From Epiperipatus broadwayi (taxonomy: Eukaryota > Onychophora > Udeonychophora > Euonychophora > Peripatidae): a stretch of 64,000 nucleotides of DNA. This document shows positions 49,133 to 59,215 of the stretch, in pieces. The position numbers and the translations under genes were made by a program. Every line of letters begins with the position of its first letter. Positions within the stretch are counted from its first letter, which is position 1. The notes beneath the pieces were generated by a model. The model was not told the DNA's origin, searched no databases, and saw only the letters and a list, made by a program, of their open reading frames with translations. Location of the stretch: assembly GCA_028023455.1 (NCBI GenBank), contig JAQFVV010012477.1:608501-672500 (forward strand), read 5' to 3'.

Positions 49133-49342
49133 TTATGAAGCAATTAGCTTATTCTTTTAATATTAAAGGTGTATGAGTGGTAAGTGGAATTGATGGTAAT
49201 TTCAGTTTAAATATGTTCTTTTGTAGTTCTTTAGCCTTGAGAGATCTTCTTGTAGCAGTGAAATCATTGGTTGTGCATTAGAATTTATGTTTTATCTAGT
49301 TTGTTAGAGTTGTGAATTTGGGGTAATTTTGATTATATATAT

Positions 49343-50140
49343 ATGCATGTGTGTGTGTTTGTATTAATGCTTGTTGAAAAATACTAAGCACATACAGTAA
49401 TCAACAAACATTGATTGTAATCAAAAAAGATTAACTTAACAAAACATAAACTATTATTAATAAAATATGAAGTGTGTGAAGGACCATGGAACAAAATATA
49501 GTGGATATTGAAGCTCTACTGTAGTATTGAATAAGCTAATTTCTCTGTGCAGTAAGTCTTTCATAGAAAATTTCATAATTGTCAGAGTAGCACTGTTGAT
49601 AAAATTTGATGTTTATAATGATACTCAGGTAGCATTTTGGCAATCTATACACTGGTATAAGCTTTGCAATTTTACAGCAAATAATTTCTTTCTAAATGGT
49701 AATAAATAAAATATTATACTTTTCAATTTTATTGTTAGATGACCAGAATTATCAGCAAAGGTAATTCAAAAGTGCAAATAGTAAATTACACAAAATGATG
49801 GCAATTGTACACATTTTAGACATAAATTAGGAATAATATTTTTTTAATCAATGTTATTCTAAATCTTTTAAAATGATTTTAATTAAAATGTAAAATACAT
49901 ATTTTTTTTGTAATTACATAATGTTTTAGAAGATCTTAATATGCATCATAAAAAATATAAAAGAAAACTTACATCAATTTAAATAATGTGAAAATATTTT
50001 TTTTTCATTTTCTTAATATTCTGGATATTGGAATTGATCTGAGAAATATAAACTTTCTCTTAATAATTTTACAGTTGGTGATTGAATATCTAGCCATGAA
50101 TATCTGCACTTTTGTACATGGATATTTTTATATATAGATC
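49343..50140. other. AT-rich intergenic DNA
   Basis: No gene or repeat recognised. Confidence 0.55.
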
Positions 50141-50734
50141 TCACAAAATAAGCTCTTAACAAGCTTTGAGAATTTCCTCAACCCCAGACTGGTTTCTGCT
50201 TCTGGCATTGTCAATAAGGTGCCAGGATATTCAAGCATTAGATTAAAAATATTAGGACAAGCCTACCACTTTATCTAATCTATAACTATTGAGTAGAAAA
50301 TTTGAAATTATCAGACATCCATATGTCTTCCAAACCAGCTATCTAACTCAAATAGCTATATGGGACTGAACTAAATTCAGATACACCATATATTAATAGG
50401 TTTAGCAATATATAGAATCACCAAAGTCTTAATAGAGAAAAATAAAATAATAAAAAATCAAGTCAGATGTCACATGACTGAATTTGATAAGCTTGCATTT
50501 ACAAATGTTATACATAGTGTTCGCAAAATAAACTCTTAACAAGGTTTGCATAATATTCCCAACCCCAGGCTGGTTTCTGCTCCTGGCATTGTCAGTGAAG
50601 TCCCAGGATATTCAAGCATTAGATTAAAAATACTAGGACAAGACTAGCACTATATCTAATGTATAACTATTGAGTAGAAAATCTGAAATTGTCAGACATC
50701 CATATGTCTTCCAATCCAGCTATCTAACTCAAAT
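50141..50734. repeat. Tandem repeat, 380-bp unit, 1.6 copies
   Basis: TC(A/G)CAAAATAA(G/A)CTCTTAACAAG starts at 50141 and 50521. Both copies run through CTGGTTTCTGC, GATATTCAAGCATTAGATTAAAAAT and CAGACATCCATATGTCTTCC. The second stops at about 50734 in CTCAAATGA. The part near 50351 (TAGCTATATGGGACTGA) resembles a block of the 400-bp repeat at 13788 in inverted orientation, so the two families may share a segment. Confidence 0.92.
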
Positions 50735-51879
50735 GAATATTTTTAATATTTAATGATTTATCTATTATTTTAAATATAAAGTAGGTTTTGCATTATTTTA
50801 TATTAAAAGTGTATCTCATACCATGAAGCTAGTCTTAGAATATATAAATATTTCCTAACAATATGAAATTGTTTTATGTGTCTTTTTATTTCTCATAGAA
50901 AATGAAGGAAATATATATTGATTTGTTAATCCAAAAGATGATGGAGAACCTCAGTGAATGCTATTTGAATGTAATGCTGAGAATATTGTAGAATGTGAAA
51001 AAATGAAAGTGATTTAGAAGATTATGTGAAAGTTTGTTCAGGAGATTTTAATACTGACCATTATATTTCTCATGAATAAAGTAATTTTTTAAAAAAAGTT
51101 AAAAATCAATATAAAGAAAATGTCTAGATAAAAAAAAAATATTTTGTGTCAATTTCTGTTATTTAACCTAAACATCAATAATGTCAGATGGAATTTGAAA
51201 TCCAGAACTCCTTTATCACAAATATTTTAAATATATTATTTCATACAGATTAAAATATTGATTTTATCTTGAACTTATTTTTTCAAAGAGATACTAAACC
51301 AATTTACAAATGAAAATATTTTTTATTTCATTTATATTAACTAATATTTACATCACAGCATTAGGCTAAATTTATCCATGAAATTTGGGTTGACAAAACT
51401 CACAATGTGAATTTTGGTTCTAAATATAGATTACAAAACATATGAGATGTTAATTGAGATGTTCTTTGCAAATGGGGGACAATGTTTTTTCTGATTGACA
51501 AAAGATGTATAGATAAGCTCTAGATGTATAATTTTATTGCAAACATAAGCTATTATGAGATGTGTTAAATTGTGCAACTGTGAATTGTAGTAGGCAAGTA
51601 TTTTATTAAAAAGAGTATTGACTATGCAAACTTTTACAATGGAATATGGTATTTTCAGAAAGAGAGCTTCCATTTTCATAGTAAAGGGCTTCATGATGAG
51701 ACTACTCTAATGATAGCTTAATTGCTTTTTACAAAAATTAATTAATTAGCCAAGAAACCATGAAGAGTTTCCTTAAAGAATGATAGCATTTTATAGTATA
51801 TAAACACATGCCACATATGTGGTTTCGAAATGTATAAAAAATCTACATTTGAAATTGATTTAAAATATTAAGGATAGAG
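50735..51879. other. AT-rich intergenic DNA
   Basis: No gene supported. The minus-strand frame 51431-51694 is open but without recognised domain. Confidence 0.5.
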
Positions 51880-53130
51880 GGAATGTGCATGTCTTTTCTT
51901 TTTACTGGTTTTGGGAGGGGGATTACTATAGAGTTCTTTTTTGTAGTGAGTCTCAATAATGCGACATCTAATTTTATTGCATGTCTCCTTTCTTCATTTA
52001 AAATTCTGGGCAATTCAGATTATATAATAGATATAGGAGGGTTTTGTTTTTTGTTACTAGATAATTCTTGATAAAACTCTTCTATCCATTTCATGATGTC
52101 ATATCTCTTTTTAGTTGTAGTTCCACATTTTTTTCTTATTGCAGATATATTTCCTACCATTACTAATTTTATTCTCTTCTACAGCTTTCCTTGCTAGTTC
52201 ACAATTATACTTTCTTATATCATTGTGAAATATTTTTTGCACTATTTTACAAAATTCAGAATATTCAATCCTTCTTAATGCATCATTTCTAAATATGTTC
52301 ATATTCCTCCTTTTTTTTCATAAAGTCTCTAGTCTCAGTAGAAATGTTATTGGTCCATTACTGGTTATCTTTGTTGCAGTTTTTAAAAATGTATCAGTTT
52401 TTTTTCTATTAATTTTATTCAAGTCTGAATCATGTTCAAAATCTGATAATACTTGAAAATGATTTGTAGGTTCTAAATTAAATTCATTTGAATGTTTCGG
52501 AGGATTAGGAATATTGACTGTAAATATTGTTTCTTTGTAATAATGTGTGTCTCTAGTTTGCATTAACATAAATCTTACATCTTATTAATTGATAATCACT
52601 TCTTGGGTTGAATTTATTAAGAAAATTACAATCATGAAATTTGTACTTTCTGTTAGTCATAATATAATCCAATTCTGCTGCACCTTCATTTGAATGCTTC
52701 CATGTCTATTTCCTTTTAGCATTTTTCTCAAAAAAGTGCATACTATAAAGTTGTTTCTACTGCAAACTAAACTACTCTATGTCCTCCCTCATTCCTATTA
52801 TCCTAAAAAAATTTACCTATATCACGTCCATCTTTCATTCATTAAAGTCTCCTATAACAATTCTAAAATGTTGTTTAGTCTGATCAAAAGCCTTTTCTAC
52901 ATCCATGTAAAAATATTTTACTTTATGACTATGATAACTTGATGGGATATAAACCTGAATTATCTCCATTTGGTATCTGCTATTAAGTTGAAAAACTATT
53001 CTTACCACTCTGTCTCATACCCCATCAATCTCCACAATGTTGTTCTTCCACTTTTTATTTATAATGAATTCTACTCCACTTGTACTTTCAATATTTGTGC
53101 CTTTTTATAGAGTACATGTTCACTTTTTGA
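51880..53130 (-). mobile_element. RTE-like LINE relic: endonuclease, linker, start of RT
   Basis: Found by reading the minus strand across frameshifts. From 53110 downwards: SGVEFIINKKWKNNIVEIDG, DRVVRIVFQLNSRYQMEIIQ, VYIPSSYHSH (Y-A-P-T position), a DVEKAF helix, RIVIGDFNE (GDFN at about 52837-52851), TWKHSNEG, ELDYIMTNRKY (about 52653-52677) and SDYQLIRCKI (about 52580-52600). The last is the catalytic SDH block with His replaced by Tyr. Then follow the linker frames (52318-52569, 52111-52302), KKRYDIMKWIEEFYQEL, ELPRILNEERRHAIK and a last SIVIPLPKP near 51900. The RT motifs A-C are missing, so the 3' part is lost. Many stops show an old copy. Confidence 0.82.
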
Positions 53131-54365
53131 ACCAAAGTCCAATAATGATCTATTTTATATAAGATAGTTATTCTTCCAATTATTGCCATCTTCCTTGACT
53201 TGAAAGTGATCTACATTTGTAAGTGCCTAAATAAAAAGTCATTATCAAATAGCAGACTGGTCCACAATCAGGGGATTCTTAGCACCTTACACCTTTGGAC
53301 ATCATCTGCTGCCTTGGATAATGACTTTAGAGCCTCTTGGAAATAAGGGCCATGATTTATTTTTGCTTGTCATGATTGTACATATCTTTGGGGGGAAAAT
53401 ATCATTCACACATACATTCATTCTGCCTTATCAAGCAACTAAGAAGAATAAATGCGGTGTTTGTTGATCTTAAACTCATAGGTAAAAAGCCAATGGAATA
53501 ACCATGATGGCTATGCATGTTGGTGAGCAGCCCAGTCAGGTTTTTATACTATATGAATAATCACATAGCAATAACAGCACCAATGACAAGAACATATGAA
53601 GTGGACATTAGGAATTTTCCCTGCTCGGTTCTTTATGTCTTTCAAGGGAAATTAAAAGGTTTCCTTTCAGTTAACAGCAAACTCCTTTCTACAATCTTAA
53701 CTATATAGATGTTACTTAACAAATATTCCAACATTTTCTCTTTATGAAATTTATGGAAGATTAGTTATTTTTGTATTTTCCTTTTAGTTGTTTATTAATA
53801 AATTAAAATTAACTTTTATAAAATTGTTAAGTATTTCTAAAATAGTAAACAACAACAAATATAAATTTTTAGCACCTATCAACACACATAAAGGTATGCA
53901 TTTTACATATGCGGAAGATCAATCAAAATTTGTGAATAAAATAAGAGAGTGTAAAAAACATTATATTGAAGTATATAAAGTGTCCATATTTTAAAAAGTC
54001 TTTGAAATACGAGTAAAATAATGTAAAATGGTATTAGAAAGCTTTAACATAGATGATCTCATATTTATTTATTGACTTAATAATACATATAAAAATTTGC
54101 AATAAGTTCTTAAAAATTTGACATTTAAAATTTCAATCCTATTATAAACACATTTTTAGAATGTTATATTTTGTGTTTACTTTTGACTTTAACATTATTA
54201 TAAGCATTACGGCTATGTTCTTTTATTATTAAATTTATTGTTCATCCTAACTATTATTTTTATCATTATGATTAAATTTTTTATTAGTAATTCTGCAATT
54301 TTAACTATATGTAATATTCTTAAATATATGTCTTAAGAAAATCCAATACATATATATATATATAT
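53131..54365. other. Intergenic DNA with a GC-richer patch
   Basis: 53230-53540 is more complex (GGTCCACAATCAGGGGATTC, GGCCATGATTTATTTTTGC) but has no recognised frame or RNA gene. The remainder is AT-rich and ends in an (AT)n tract at 54348-54365, the target of the LTR element. Confidence 0.5.
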
Positions 54366-55636
54366 TGTAACGTTTTTTGTTTTACTAGGCCCCTATACAC
54401 CTCAAATTTATATTTGAGCGTGAGTTGATCAAGCTGTATCAAAAGAAAAAAGAAAGTTGTATTTCTATTCTAAAAACACAGCTATTTTCCTGATCAACTT
54501 CAGCCTATTAATTGTTACGAATTGTGCTATTGACAAAATCAACTTTTAATTTTATTTACTATGGGCACCAGAATTCCTAAGAATCCACTGAAATATGTCG
54601 CCAGCACCTCTCGCAAGTTGTAAAACAAAAAAAAATAAAAAGATTTTTATTATATTTTTTTAAGGGCTAATCTACCGTAATGAGAATTAATGATTTTACG
54701 ATTATTAGTCCTGGCGTATTGAAACATATTGACAAAGGTAACTTACGTTTAAATCTTATTACACTAAAAATAAATTTAATAATAAAAAATAATAACTATT
54801 ATTAATAACCACAAATGAGAATTGATATTGAAATATTTTTAATTTTGACAAACTAAATTACTTCATGTTAAGTAGCTAATTAATACCTTGGAGAGAACAC
54901 TTTAATTCAGGTGGGAAATATCCAGAAAATATAAATATCAGTTAAAATAAACAAAAGTTCTTGGTTAAATAAGAGTCTCTCATATAGAAAAATTAAAGTC
55001 ACTATCGGGATTCTTTTATACGTATATTTTTACGAGTAGTTTTAAATAGTTAACTTTGCACAATCAGGATAATTATTCTTACCGGTAAGTTTCATGAATT
55101 CAGTAGTAGATAACTATGCATAGTTTTTGTTATAATGAGCTTGGCCTTTTGGTTATTGCTTGATCTTGTGGTCCATTTCCCAGTCGTCCGAAGGCTTTTC
55201 CTGGTGTACATCATTAGGTCCGTGTCTTTAGAAGTCTTCACTAATGCTGAATTCCTTCAGAAGAGCGATCTTGGATATATCAATGTTATCCAAGACCAAC
55301 TAGAGAAACAAAACAAACAAGACGTTCCTTAACGATCCCTCCTTTATATCCAGTTTCAGACTCATATAGTACCACTTTTTAATCTTATCCGTCTTTATAA
55401 TTTAATAAAGTCTTTATTTTCTCAAGTTTATCTTTAATTAATTTGGTTTTCTACTTTCAGCTTATCTTTTTACTGCTTTATTTTGCCTCCCAATTATGTA
55501 TTACTATCACATAAAAAAAAATAAGAATAGTTCAACCCTCATTACTTTTTTTTTTAAAAAAAATTACTCAACAAAATTTTAAACCCTTACTTTTAGTTTT
55601 TTTACAAGCCAATATTTGTAACGTATATAATATACA
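54366..55636 (-). repeat. 3' LTR (left copy)
   Basis: Nearly identical to the right LTR over the first 770 bp, then differs by many small gaps from about 55140 to 55620; nearly all gaps are missing bases in this copy. Contains the small hairpin CTCAAATTTATATTTGAG near 54398. Short frames inside are shared with the other LTR and are not genes. Confidence 0.88.
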
Positions 55637-56278
55637 TACCCCCGTGCAGGAGATGAGAATAAAATAGGGGTTTACACTATTTTATTCTAGTTTAATCATA
55701 TTATTTTGTAGCGATTTGTGGACTTTAAGCGAGTTCGGCTTTAAGCCCACTTTTAGGCTAACACCGGAATGGAAAATATTTCAACATTCACTCCTATCCC
55801 TTTAGGTAATATTAACTATAAGAAGCCAAGTTATAAGCACAAAGAGCGTTGCTCTGTTCTGGTCTTACAGGCTGTGAATGCCAACTGACTCCCTTTATTG
55901 CTAGAAATAGTCTGATGAAATTTAAAGAGGTCTTATGTTCATATATGGGATAAGGACTGGGGGTTATTCCTCTCCGTAACCACTACCGAAATACTTGACT
56001 ACGTCTACATCAGCCACGATCGTGTTTTTAGACATATATAAAAAATATACATATATATTTTTTCTTTCTGGAAGTCATATTAAAAATATCTTCTTTCATA
56101 TTTTAATAATCAGGGTTTAATTAGTTAGTTTTTTTTTTATAATTTTTTTCTTTTTTCAAAAAAATCATAATTTATTTTCCAGCTGTGAGTTTCTTTGAGT
56201 CATCATTGTAATGTTCTTTATCATTACAACTCATCTCAGGTTGTAGTTGTTAAATCGAAGCCCGAGTTGGGTCGCCAT
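55637..56278 (-). other. Internal region of the LTR element
   Basis: About 640 bp, GC-richer than the surroundings in its first half. No coding domain on either strand; it may hold packaging and priming signals only. The primer-binding-like GGGTCGCCA lies at 56269-56277. Confidence 0.75.
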
Positions 56279-57650
56279 TGTAACGTTTTTCGTTTTACTA
56301 GGCCCCTATACGCCTCAAATTTATATTTGAGCATGAGTTGATCAAGCTGTATCAAAAGAAAAAGAAAGTTGTATTTCTATTCTAAAAACACAGCTATTTT
56401 TCCTGATCAACTTCAGCCTATTAATTGTTACGAATTGTGCTATTGACAAAATCAACTTTTAATTTTATTTACTATGGGCACCAGAATTCCTAAGAATCCG
56501 CTGAAATATGTCGCCAGCATCTCTCGCAAGTTGTAAAACAAAAAAAAATAAAAAGATTTTTATTATATTTTTTTTTTTAAGGGGCGGTAATTCTACCGTA
56601 ATGAGAATTAATGATTTTTACGATTATTAGTCCTGGGCGTATTGAAACATATTGACAAAGGTAACTTACATTTAAATCTTATTACACTAAAAATAAATTT
56701 AATAATAAAAAATAATAACTATTATTAATAACGCACAAATGAGAATTGATATTAGAAATATTTTTAATTTTGACAAACTAAAATACTTCATGTTAAGTAG
56801 CTAATTAATACCTTGGAGAGAACACATTTAATTCAGGTGGGAAATATCCAGAAAATATAAATATCAGTTAAAATAAACAAAAGTTCTTGGTTAAATAAGA
56901 GTCTCTCATATAGAAAAATTAAAGTCACTATCGGGATTCTTTTATACGTATATTTTTACGAGTAGTTTTAAATAGTTAACTTTGTCACAATCAGGATAAT
57001 TATTCTTACCGGTAAGTTTCATGAATTCAGTAGTAGATAACTATGCATAGTTTTTTGGTTATAATGAGCTCGGCCTTTTGGTTATTGCTTGATCTTGTGG
57101 TCCATTTCCCCAGTCAGTCACGAAGGTTTTTCCTGGTGTACATCATTAGGTCCGATGTCTTTAGAAGCTCCGGTTCACTGCGACTGCCGAATTCCTTCAG
57201 CGAGGCGATCTTGGATATATCAATGTTATCCAAGACCAACTAGAGAAACAAATGAACAAGACGTTCCTTCAACCGGATCCCTCCTTTATATCCGTTTCAG
57301 GACTTCTGCCATGCTAGTACCATGCCTTTTTAATCTTATCCAGTCTTTATAAATTTTATGTAATAAAGTCTTTATTTTCTTTAAGTTTTCGGCCATCTTT
57401 AATTAATTTGAGTATTTCTACTTTCAGCTTATCTTTTTTTACTTGCTTTTGGAATTCTTTTGTCATCTCCAATTACTGTTATTACTAATCTCATTAAAAA
57501 AAAATAAGAAGAATAGTTCAACCCTCATTGTACGTTTTTTTTTTTAAAAAAAAAAAAATTACTCAACAAAATTTTAAATCCGCTTTTATCTTTTAGTTTT
57601 TTTTTTACCCAATGCCAATATATTTGTAACGTATATAAATAAACATTACA
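56279..57650 (-). repeat. 5' LTR (right copy)
   Basis: 1372 bp from TGTAACG to CATTACA, the fuller of the two LTRs. It matches the length of the divergent solo LTR at 35204-36573. A promoter and poly(A) site are expected on the minus strand but could not be placed with confidence. Confidence 0.88.
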
Positions 57651-58150
57651 ATATATATATATATGATAATTGAAACGTCTTTTTTTTACTTTCAAATGCC
57701 TTTATTTATGCCTCAAGACGATTCAAGAGGCATAAGTTTTGCAATGCAATCAACAAGAATCATTACAAAGAAATTTAGGGAGTGTCGGTGCGTGTCAAGC
57801 GCATCCGCACCCATACACTTGATTCAATGCATATGATTTTGAACATTCAAGTATAAATGTATGGATAGGTGAGTGGGATATTAATAGTTCCAGAAGTGCA
57901 GTGACACAAAATTCACCTGCCCTTCCAGACTTACACACATAAACCCAACTTCTTATGCTGAAATTATTGTTCACAAAACTGTCCAATTATACATGTCCAT
58001 TTCTCCATTAGTTATTTGGAGACAAAAATGTTGTTATAGTAACAGCAATGTTACACTTTCAGAACACTTCTATTCGTGTCTCATTATTATTTGGGGCCAT
58101 AGCTTGAAAGAAACAAGGCAACTGCTTCAGTTGCAGTGGGAATATTGTCC
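57651..58150. other. AT microsatellite and mixed sequence after the LTR element
   Basis: (AT)n at 57651-57665, then TGAAACGTC at 57671, which resembles the start of the solo LTR. TATGCCTC / GAGGCATA at 57705-57732 forms a small perfect hairpin. 57780-58130 has normal complexity but no recognised gene. Confidence 0.45.
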
Positions 58151-58292
58151 TTGGATTGTCTAATTGTACAAGTCTATTTCATCATTTGAGCATTCCCAGT
58201 ACTGTTATAAATGAGAGGGTGTTTGGATTGTCCAATTGTACAAGTCTATTTCACCATTAAAGCTCTCCCAGTTCTGTTATAAATGGCTTTAT
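58151..58292. repeat. Tandem repeat, 72-bp unit, two copies
   Basis: TTGGATTGTC(T/C)AATTGTACAAGTCTATTTCA starts at 58151 and 58223, and both units end ..CCCAGT(A/T)CTGTTATAAATG. A weaker third relative (GTCCAATTATACATGTCCATTTC) lies near 57980. Confidence 0.9.
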
Positions 58293-58506
58293 AGGTATAT
58301 ATGCTTATTTCTTGGTTTGCATGGCATATCACTTGTAAAGCAGTCACTTTCCCTTCTATCTATTCCTAATCTTTTATTAATTTGTTCAGGCTTAACTACC
58401 TTCATTTCCTAGGATTTATCATCGTGACATGTTAGTGCTCTTTGGTCTGTTATAATTTCTAATTACTAATATATCGATTTATTTATTATGTAAGGTAAGC
58501 ACTACA

Positions 58507-58785
58507 TTAGGCAAGGCATGGCCCTAGTTTGATCTGATTCCAAGTCTGATCGGTTAGCCATGGCTGGCATGTCCTTTTGTCATGGTCCTTGGCGTCATTT
58601 AACAATTTGAAGTATAATACCTCAATATTGTAATCAATACCCTTTTCAAAAGTTACCTTATTTCGTGCCAACCAGATGACAAAGTTAACATAAGTTGCCA
58701 ATCTAACACTGCCAAAGGAGCCTTTTTTAAAAGCTTTCACCATATCCACCCAGGCCCAGTCTTTATCTGTGGTCTTTTGCAACAT
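58507..58785 (-). pseudogene. LINE C-terminal fragment, same family as 16.5 kb
   Basis: A frame of 92 codons. GSFGSVRLATYVNFVIWLAR and TWNQIKLG align with GDFAIIRSATFITFCLWFVR and TWNLINIG of the 16.5-kb LINE, at the same distance from the stop. Only the last third of the C-terminal domain is left, after the zinc knuckle. The upstream end of the copy meets the AAC/AAT array at 58809. It is a strongly 5'-truncated or interrupted insertion. Confidence 0.78.
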
Positions 58786-58808
58786 CTTTTTTTAGCGTTA
58801 AAATTCAA

Positions 58809-58833
58809 GTTGTTGTTGTTGTTGTTGTTGTTG

Positions 58834-58910
<77 letters not shown>
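58809..58910. repeat. (GTT)n(ATT)n microsatellite
   Basis: Nine or so GTT units followed by a long ATT array. Produces false poly-Leu and poly-Asn frames on the two strands. Confidence 0.98.
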
Positions 58911-59084
58911 GTGGATAGCGTTATGCATTATTTCTATTTCATATATATATATAAAGATAAAATTCATCTCATTGTTTTCTTCTGCAATGAATTTATATAT
59001 TAAATTAATATAATGACATCAAACTTTAGTATACTGTAAATGAATTCTTGTAATTGTAATAGTCACAAATTGTTGTTAATGTTG

Positions 59085-59215
59085 TCTTCTTCTTAATTTT
59101 TTCTTCTTTTTCTTCTTTATCATCATCATCTTCTCCTTTTCCACCTTATTCCACTTTTTCTTCTCCTTTTTATCCTTCTTTTTCTTCTTTTTTTTTCCCC
59201 CTTTTCTTATTGTTA
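59085..59215. repeat. Polypyrimidine tract
   Basis: Almost only C and T (CTTCTTCTT, TTTTCTTCTCC, CCCCC) on the plus strand for about 130 bp; simple-sequence origin likely. Confidence 0.85.

Larger units (their letters stand above)
47930..49342. mobile_element. Head-to-head pair of Penelope-like element 3' ends
   Basis: Two arms of about 690 bp (47930-48625 on the minus strand, 48661-49342 on the plus strand) are inverted copies with a 35-bp spacer. Each encodes the end of a Penelope-like reverse transcriptase and its GIY-YIG endonuclease, then shares a 3' untranslated part up to the matching AATTTGGGGTAATTTTGAT. Both are truncated at the same upstream place. Similarity by eye is high but not perfect, with separate frameshifts in each arm. 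Penelope-like elements are known for unusual tandem and inverted arrangements; this pair could have arisen during insertion or by a later inverted duplication. Confidence 0.88.
54366..57650 (-). mobile_element. Non-autonomous LTR retrotransposon with two LTRs
   Basis: Two direct repeats, 54366-55636 and 56279-57650, both start TGTAACG and end in CA (ATATACA and CATTACA), as LTRs do. The internal region (55637-56278) is only about 640 bp and shows no gag, protease, RT or integrase on either strand. Next to the right LTR the plus strand reads GGGTCGCCA; on the minus strand this gives TGGCGACCC one base inside the LTR, a primer-binding-site-like sequence compatible in its first eight bases with arginine tRNA 3' ends. 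At the other junction the minus strand has CACGGGGGTA, a short purine tract. These place the element on the minus strand. It is LARD-like and depends on enzymes from elsewhere. It sits in an (AT)n tract, so a 4-5 bp target duplication (ATAT) cannot be proved. Confidence 0.88.

Noticed and set aside
57043-57352. Frames of 66 and 87 codons in the right LTR
   Set aside because: They lie inside the LTR, are antisense to its assigned direction and are not kept in the left LTR.
58737-59013. Poly-Asn and poly-Leu frames on both strands (also 41744-42079 and 25808-26035)
   Set aside because: Translation of ATT/AAT and GTT arrays.
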